Shown piece by piece: positions 57,112 to 64,000 of a DNA stretch of 64,000 nt (within the stretch, counting starts at the first letter, position 1; each line of letters opens with the position of its first letter). This stretch comes from Tragulus kanchil. Taxonomy: Eukaryota; Chordata; Mammalia; Artiodactyla; Tragulidae. The DNA lies in contig JAIOJX010000026.1 of NCBI GenBank assembly GCA_022376925.1, positions 197,942,400-198,006,399 on the forward strand, in the 5' to 3' direction. A model generated the notes under the pieces. The model ran no database searches, was not told the origin of the DNA, and saw only the letters and a program-made list of their open reading frames with translations. The position numbers were made by a program, and so were the translations under genes.

Positions 57112-58393
57112 GTGTTAGTGCTAAGAAATAGATTAATCAAAGACATTTTTTACCAATCAGGACAGAGACAAGACCTTATTTTGTAGTCAGATGTCTCAAA
57201 ATCAGCAAATAGATTGTTCTCTGGAGTCTACTTAAAACTATTGGTCGTTCCCAGCTATAGCTAATGTCTATAATCAAGGAGTAACTGAAATTTATTTTCT
57301 TTTCATTTAATCAGTGTGCTTTTGGAACAGACAGGTTGTGTTCTCTGCCATTTACAAACTCAAGGATTTAATTTAGAATTCAATAATTGAATGAGATAAT
57401 ATAATGACCTTTTATATAAATTCATCATTTCTTATCTTTCCCAAAGCACAAAATGTCCTGTATGCTGTAATCACTATTGTTTACTTTTCTGGAAGGTTTT
57501 TGTTTAAATTTCTATAACTCAACTAGGATTATAAATGTGCCTTTAAAATACAGTATAAACAATTTACTCCTCTGGGCCTTATAAGATCTCATAGCTGTTA
57601 TTGTGAGACTTGTGTGACAGTTAATTTCACTCCCTTTATACTCAGGTTTATAAAGAAATCTGAGTAATTGTAATATCCCTTTCCGGGAAGTTTGAACACA
57701 CTATCATCTGCTCCTGTTTTTTTGAAAGGGTGGAACTTTGGGTCTGAGAATTCATTTATCTCAAAGTTTCTTTTTCTTTCTTTTTCTCTTTCTTCTTTCC
57801 TTCCTTCCTTTTTTCTTTTTTCTTTTTTCCCTTGGGGATGGGAGGTAGAAGGAAAGAGAATGTACCATCTGGCTGACTTTCAAGGATTGGCACTATTCTT
57901 TGTCCTTTTTGGGGTGGATTGCATTTGTACAAGCATAAATCAGTGGTTCAAAAACATACTTTTGTAAGTTTCTAATGTACTACTTATCAAGTTCCTCTGA
58001 AGAAGAGGAAACACATGCTGTTGTGGATTTGATAGTGTAGTCAGAGCAGCTATACTCTGGATGGCTAAATGCAACCTATGCTGATTAATAGCTCCAAGGG
58101 CCAATTTGAATGGAGGAAAGCATTTGGCATTGTTCCCTAGTGGTCAGGATGGCACAGCGACAGTGCTGGGGTTCTACATCAGGTTTGAGGACCTGATGAA
58201 CGAGCGTCCTATCAGAGGGGTCCACCTATTGCTGCCTACTGGACCCCTGTACCATCTCAGTTGCTTTCTAACTCTCCTTTTTTTTCCCTCTGCTTTTAGC
58301 CCTGCGCCTTTGCCTGTTTGTTTCTCTAGGTTATGGATGAGTTCTCAGTCACTGTTCCTGAAGAGATGGCCTGATTGGGTTAAATAACATTTA

Positions 58394-58596
58394 ATGCGCT
58401 CAGTTGCTTCAGTCGTGTCTGACTCTGTGACTCAGTGAACTGTAGCCCCCCAGCTCCTCTCTCGGTGGTTCAGATGGTAAAGAATCTTCCTGCAATGTAG
58501 GAGAAAAGGGTTTGATCCCTGGGTTAGGAAGATCCCTGGAGAAGGGAATGGCTATCCACTCCAGCATTCTTGCCTGAAGAATTTCATGGACAAAGA
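58394..58596. mobile_element. Rearranged Bov-tA (inverted 3' part joined to sense 5' part)
   Basis: 58394-58458 is antisense Bov-tA 3' end (CAGTTGCTTCAGTCGTGTCT, GAACTGTAGCCCCCCAGCTC). It runs directly into sense Bov-tA head and body at 58459-58596 (GGTGGTTCAGATGGTAAAGA to GAATTTCATGGACAAAG). Together the two arms cover one element, with the 3' third moved to the front and inverted. Confidence 0.8.
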
Positions 58597-58977
58597 AACA
58601 TTTAAAGCAGATTGTCACTACTGGGAAAAGTTTTGGGACAATCCCCTCACAGCCTATGGTTTATTTCCATTTCTCCATAGTGTTACTGGCTTTTGAAGTA
58701 AGACAGTTCTTCAGATCTTTCTTATACATTGCAGGATATTCACATACCAGGTCCTGACACTAAATGCCAGTATACCTCCCCTCTATAAGCATCATGCCAA
58801 TGAAAAATATCCCCCTTCCCATTTCCAAAATATGCTTTTGACCTGGGCCACCTTGTGAGTCATATGGACATTTTCTTTCAAAGTAGAAAGAAAGAGAAAG
58901 ATTTTACGTCACAACTGTAATTAAAATTTAGCTTGACTATTAGAAAAAAGATTCTCTCTGACCTGAAGGTGTACTTG

Positions 58978-59193
58978 ATTGCATGCTAAGTTGCTTTAGT
59001 CGTGTCTGACTCTGTGTGACCGTATGGACTGTAGTTTGCAGATTTCCTGCTTCGAAGGGATTCTCCAGGCAAGAATACTGGAGTGGTTTGCCACTTCCTT
59101 CTCAGGAGATCTTCCTAACCCAGAGATCGAACCCTTGTCTCAATTGTCTCCTGCATTGGCAGGTGCATTCTTTACCACTAGTGCCACCTGGGA
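58978..59193 (-). mobile_element. Bov-tA SINE with target duplication
   Basis: GGTGTACTTG (58968-58977) and AGTGTACTG (59194-59202) look like the target duplication. GCTAAGTTGCTTTAGTCGTG, AAGAATACTGGAGTGGTTTG and ACTAGTGCCACCTGGGAAG identify the element. Duplicate at 60162-60377. Confidence 0.9.
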
Positions 59194-59202
59194 AGTGTAC
59201 TG

Positions 59203-59730
59203 GGAAACAACTGATGATAGTTCTGACTTTTCTTAGTGCCATGCTACGGAGAGAAGAAAATAACCAGATCCCTTCTGATCTGTGATCCTATGTTAATGAG
59301 GTAGCTGGGTTTTAGTTTCTCTTCAAGTTGTTACAAAAAAGGCACTTGGTCTCTGACTTGTACTAAGGATCCAGTAAATTAATTAAAACATTCATTTTTA
59401 TGTTATGTATATTGGGTAACCACCATAAGACTTGAATGATATTGCCCCAAGAATTGAATTACAAACTTACCTTTTAAAGTGTTTTAACTTTAATTTTGTA
59501 ATTCACATATGCACTAGTTTGAACAGATCATTTCTTTATAATTGATATTCCAAATTTCTAACAGTTTTTGAAAATAATTTACTTTTAAAAACACAAAAAT
59601 CTAGGCAAGATTCTCATACCTGTTACAGTTAACCTGTAAAGAACAGAAAGTGCTTTAAGCAACCAAACTTTAGATCCATGAAGCAAAAATTCCTTTTTAT
59701 TAATGAAAAGAAAATTTTATTTATGGTTTA
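59203..59730. other. AT-rich unique DNA, nothing recognised
   Basis: No element recognised. Repeated in the second and, in part, the third copies (60387-60919 and 61596-61994). Confidence 0.45.
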
Positions 59731-60522
59731 AATTGAAAATGAATAAATGATTCTTGCCTGAAGAATTTCATGGACAAAGAAACATTTAAAGCAGATTGTC
59801 ACTACTGGGAAAAGTTTTGGGACAATCCCCTCACAGCCTATGGTTTATTTCCATTTCTCCATAGTGTTACTGGCTTTTGAAGTAAGACAGTTCTTCAGAT
59901 CTTTCTTATACATTGCAGGATATTCACATACCAGGTCCTGACACTAAATGCCAGTATACCTCCCCTCTATAAGCATCATGCCAATGAAAAATATCCCCCT
60001 TCCCATTTCCAAAATATGCTTTTGACCTGGGCCACCTTGTGAGTCATATGGACATTTTCTTTCAAAGTAGAAAGAAAGAGAAAGATTTTACGTCACAACT
60101 GTAATTAAAATTTAGCTTGACTATTAGAAAAAAGATTCTCTCTGACCTGAAGGTGTACTTGATTGCATGCTAAGTTGCTTTAGTCGTGTCTGACTCTGTG
60201 TGACCGTATGGACTGTAGTTTGCAGATTTCCTGCTTCGAAGGGATTCTCCAGGCAAGAATACTGGAGTGGTTTGCCACTTCCTTCTCAGGAGATCTTCCT
60301 AACCCAGAGATCGAACCCTTGTCTCAATTGTCTCCTGCATTGGCAGGTGCATTCTTTACCACTAGTGCCACCTGGGAAGTGTACTGGGAAACAACTGATG
60401 ATAGTTCTGACTTTTCTTAGTGCCATGCTACGGAGAGAAGAAAATAACCAGATCCCTTCTGATCTGTGATCCTATGTTAATGAGGTAGCTGGGTTTTAGT
60501 TTCTCTTCAAGTTGTTACAAAA

Positions 60523-62644
60523 AAGGCACTTGGTCTCTGACTTGTACTAAGGATCCAGTAAATTAATTAAAACATTCATTTTTATGTTATGTATATTGGG
60601 TAACCACCATAAGACTTGAATGATATTGCCCCAAGAATTGAATTACAAACTTACCTTTTAAAGTGTTTTAACTTTAATTTTGTAATTCACATATGCACTA
60701 GTTTGAACAGATCATTTCTTTATAATTGATATTCCAAATTTCTAACAGTTTTTGAAAATAATTTACTTTTAAAAACACAAAAATCTAGGCAAGATTCTCA
60801 TACCTGTTACAGTTAACCTGTAAAGAACAGAAAGTGCTTTAAGCAACCAAACTTTAGATCCATGAAGCAAAAAATTCCTTTTTTAAATGTTATTAATGAA
60901 AATTTTATTTATGGTTTATGAAAATGTAGAAAACTGGTGAATACAGAATGATACAAAGCAGAAATAATGCATGATACTGAATTACCACACATAGGAATTA
61001 ACATCTGTGTTACCTTTACATGTGTACTTATGGATTTTGATTGTGATGGCATTTTTATATAAAATTTGTTTAATTAATTTATTTTGGGCTGCACTGGGTC
61101 TTCGTTGCCACACATGGGCTTCAGTAGTTGTAGCACATGGGCTCTAGAGCTCTGGCTCAGTACTGTGCCACATGTACTTGGTTGGCCCACTGCATGTGGA
61201 ATCTTACTGGACCAGGGATCTAACCTGTGTCCCTCCATCAGCAGGCAGATTCTTAACCACTGGACCACAAGGGACGTCCCAGGAAACAATTCTTAAAAAT
61301 AAGTGTAGCTGATGATGGTATTAAACGTCTCAAGCTCCTTTTGGTAAAATTAAAGATGCTGTCACCTTTAATTCATGCTGGAATGGCACTGCCTCTCCAG
61401 AGGGTTCTGGTTGTCACAAGGCTGTTTTCGGGGAGTGTGCTACATTGGTTTGAGGTCAGGAATATTAAATCCTGCAGGATACTCAGACTAGTCCTATGAA
61501 ACAAAGAACTGCCCTTCCTGAAAGCCAATGGTGCTTGCATGTAGAAATACTATTATGCCTCTCATAATGGTTTAGGCTGGTTTTACTTATTTTACAAGGC
61601 ACTTGGTCTCTGACTTGTACTAAGGATCCAGTAAATTAATTAAAACATTCATTTTTATGTTATGTATATTGGGTAACCACCATAAGACTTGAATGATATT
61701 GCCCCAAGAATTGAATTACAAACTTACCTTTTAAAGTGTTTTAACTTTAATTTTGTAATTCACATATGCACTAGTTTGAACAGATCATTTCTTTATAATT
61801 GATATTCCAAATTTCTAACAGTTTTTGAAAATAATTTACTTTTAAAAACACAAAAATCTAGGCAAGATTCTCATACCTGTTACAGTTAACCTGTAAAGAA
61901 CAGAAAGTGCTTTAAGCAACCAAACTTTAGATCCATGAAGCAAAAAATTCCTTTTTTAAATGTTATTAATGAAAAGAAAATTTTATTTATGGTTTATGAA
62001 AATGTAGAAAACTGGTGAATACAGAATGATACAAAGCAGAAATAATGCATGATACTGAATTACCACACATAGGAATTAACATCTGTGTTACCTTTACATG
62101 TGTACTTATGGATTTTGATTGTGATGGCATTTTTATATAAAATTTGTTTAATTAATTTATTTTGGGCTGCACTGGGTCTTCGTTGCCACACATGGGCTTC
62201 AGTAGTTGTAGCACATGGGCTCTAGAGCTCTGGCTCAGTACTGTGCCACATGTACTTGGTTGGCCCACTGCATGTGGAATCTTACTGGACCAGGGATCTA
62301 ACCTGTGTCCCTCCATCAGCAGGCAGATTCTTAACCACTGGACCACAAGGGACGTCCCAGGAAACAATTCTTAAAAATAAGTGTAGCTGATGATGGTATT
62401 AAACGTCTCAAGCTCCTTTTGGTAAAATTAAAGATGCTGTCACCTTTAATTCATGCTGGAATGGCACTGCCTCTCCAGAGGGTTCTGGTTGTCACAAGGC
62501 TGTTTTCGGGGAGTGTGCTACATTGGTTTGAGGTCAGGAATATTAAATCCTGCAGGATACTCAGACTAGTCCTATGAAACAAAGAACTGCCCTTCCTGAA
62601 AGCCAATGGTGCTTGCATGTAGAAATACTATTATGCCTCTCATA
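60523..62644. repeat. Direct duplication pair 22
   Basis: Bases 60523-61567 and 61596-62644 match at offset 1073-1078. Linker 61568-61595. Overlap with pair 21 makes 60523-60919 present three times. Confidence 0.92.
61075..61280 (-). mobile_element. CHR-type tRNA SINE, older subfamily
   Basis: TTTTGGGCTGCACTGGGTCT, TCGTTGCC, GGGCTTCAGTAGTTGTAGCA and a CTTAACCACTGGACCACAAG tRNA end match the widespread cetartiodactyl 'ggctgcgctgggtcttcgttgc' SINE in antisense. Decayed CpGs mark it as old. Duplicate at about 62153-62358. Confidence 0.82.
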
Positions 62645-62970
62645 GCGGTAAACCCAAGCCCACTACCTGGAGAAAAGAACAAGTTAGTCTACTTCTTGTC
62701 AAAATTTAGCACCTTCTTATGTGCACATGAAACCCAGACACCGCTCACTTGTCTTCTGAGCTTCTCCTTGCTCCGATCATTTCCCCTTGCCTTAAAAGGA
62801 CAGGGGGGAGTATCAATATAGGGTCAACTATTTACACTGATCTCTGCAAATAGTGTGAGGGAAAACTTTAGAACTACCAGTGACATATTCTTTTTTGTTC
62901 CTTCTATCTAGTCAGTCACCAATCCTGCAATGCAGTCTTTGAAATGATGCTCCTGTTTCTTGGAAATTGC
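62645..62970. other. Unique DNA, nothing recognised
   Basis: No repeat or gene recognised. Confidence 0.45.
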
Positions 62971-63222
62971 GCTTGTGCTTTTGGCTGAGGAGTCCGCCTT
63001 GCATTGCAAGGGGTACTTATTTGATCCCTGGCCTGGGAAGATCCCACCTGCTGTGGAGCAGCATGGACCCGTGTGTCCAATTATGAGTCAGTGCTCTGGA
63101 GCGCATGCACCCAGAGCGGAGCTCTGAACCAAGAGAGGCCACTGCCGTGGGAGGCCCACACAGGCCAAAGAATGACGATGGATGAAAACAAATAAATAGA
63201 AAACCAAAAAAAGAGGCCAAAG
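62971..63222 (+). mobile_element. CHR-type SINE, short type, decayed head
   Basis: GAGTCCGCCTTGCATTGCAA, CCTGGCCTGGGAAGATCCCA, GCTCTGGAGCGCATGCACCC and AGGCCCACACAGGCCAAAGA in order. The first bases of the head are altered or deleted, which removes most of box A. Confidence 0.85.
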
Positions 63223-64000
63223 GTTTTTTTTTAATGAGAAAAAAAAACTTATTAAAGATATCAGCACTGTCTTTTTCATATTTGTCTTTTCATTGTGTCT
63301 GATGCAAAACAGGTGCTGAATATGTACTTAATTACTATATAATGGAAATTTGGTTCTCATAGATTTATCCTCAAATACTTCTTAAAACTGTTTTGTTCCT
63401 CCTTCAGTCCAAGTCCTTTTTAATTTCATTTCCTTTGTACTCTGATGATATTACCATAGCAAAGTATAGGACACATAGTTTTCTACTCCTCATGATTTGT
63501 TGTTGTTGCAAAATACTTCTGCTAACTAACTAGCTCATATACTACATGCTTGCAAATGGTAGCAACACTCTAACAAGTCCACAGATAACTGTTTATTGCT
63601 TGCTGAAAACAATCTCACAGTTTGTCTTTACCAAATTACATCATGATGTAAAATAGGTGTTTGTGGCTTACACATCCTTTAAAATATACCCAGGACTTAG
63701 AGTATAACCCTATGATTAATAAAAATAATAGAAGACCTGTCATAAGACTACAGGGAAAGCCTGTAAAGTTGATGGAAGTTTCCCATTATAGGCCATGAGT
63801 CTTACAACAGATCTTTCAGTTAAGACGTATGGAAACAGAAAAAGAAAAAGCTAGAAAGATGATGTAAAAAAATCGTATTAGTTTATATGTAATGAATCCT
63901 TCACTTCTGAATTTGTTTTTGCATCCAGATGATCCTTGAACACTCATTCACTGTCAGTTTCTAAGTGAAGTACTTAGTTAAAGACTGCGTCCATGTCTGC
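63223..64000. other. AT-rich unique DNA, nothing recognised
   Basis: No recognised repeat, exon or RNA gene to the end of the window. Confidence 0.45.

Larger units (their letters stand above)
56012..58239. repeat. Direct duplication pair 20
   Basis: Bases 56012-57111 and 57134-58239 match at offset 1113-1129. Copy one lacks GTCCACC-like bases near 57099, next to the join. Confidence 0.92.
58566..60919. repeat. Direct duplication pair 21
   Basis: Bases 58566-59730 match 59750-60919 at offset 1184-1189. The first copy lacks TTAAATG-like bases near its end (59694) and the join is A/T-rich. Confidence 0.92.

Overview
This window looks like non-coding nuclear DNA from a ruminant artiodactyl. 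The evidence is its interspersed repeats: many Bov-tA SINEs (tRNA-Glu head plus a BovB-derived body), a BovB (RTE) LINE fragment, artiodactyl-type L1 3' ends, CHR-type tRNA-Glu SINEs and a ruminant mariner MITE of the kind that gave rise to the miR-2284/2285 hairpins. I found no protein-coding gene, tRNA, rRNA, CRISPR array or prokaryotic feature. The open frames present are short. Most lie in SINEs, simple repeats or duplicated AT-rich DNA.

The dominant structure is not an element family. It is a chain of 22 head-to-tail direct duplications, each about 1.05-1.25 kb and nearly identical, spread over almost the whole window (junctions near 139, 5215, 7026, 10426, 13867, 16930, 19250, 21100, 24184, 27688, 30573, 34278, 36150, 38572, 40742, 43665, 45686, 47717, 50776, 57112, 59731 and 61568). 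Duplicate length stays similar although the duplicated sequence is unrelated from site to site. Neighbouring pairs overlap in a staggered way, so some stretches occur three times. One junction carries a single N. The best explanation is unmerged overlapping contig ends, an assembly artefact. The real locus is then probably near 39-40 kb, and repeat counts here are inflated.

Layout: 1-2630 holds unique DNA, two Bov-tA pieces and an MIR. 2632-4841 is a dead Hsmar1-like mariner split by three nested SINEs. 4842-8127 is duplicated DNA with an L2 piece and a polypyrimidine tract. 8114-9280 holds a possible SINE/L1 chimera and another CHR SINE. 9281-15600 is mostly unique AT-rich DNA with one Bov-tA. 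15600-18020 holds an L1 3' UTR split by a Bov-tA, plus a young SINE. 18156-22241 is mainly an old L1. 22242-25770 holds a perfect 21-bp hairpin, an MIR and a mariner MITE split by a SINE. 26090-32964 holds BovB, several Bov-tA and TA repeats. 32965-42550 is mostly unique, with Bov-tA and a possible L2. 42551-48833 holds two young SINEs and an old antisense L1. 48834-55390 holds an L1 inserted in an MIR, an L2 and a 5'-inverted L1. 55391-64000 holds a rearranged Bov-tA, one ordinary Bov-tA, two CHR SINEs and unique DNA.

The most biologically interesting content is a GC-rich, CpG-retaining CHR-derived SINE subfamily, about 325 bp, with clear target-site duplications. It looks younger than the Bov-tA copies around it. 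No Bov-A2 dimer is seen. Together these hint at a ruminant outside the well-studied bovids, perhaps a chevrotain, but that is inference.
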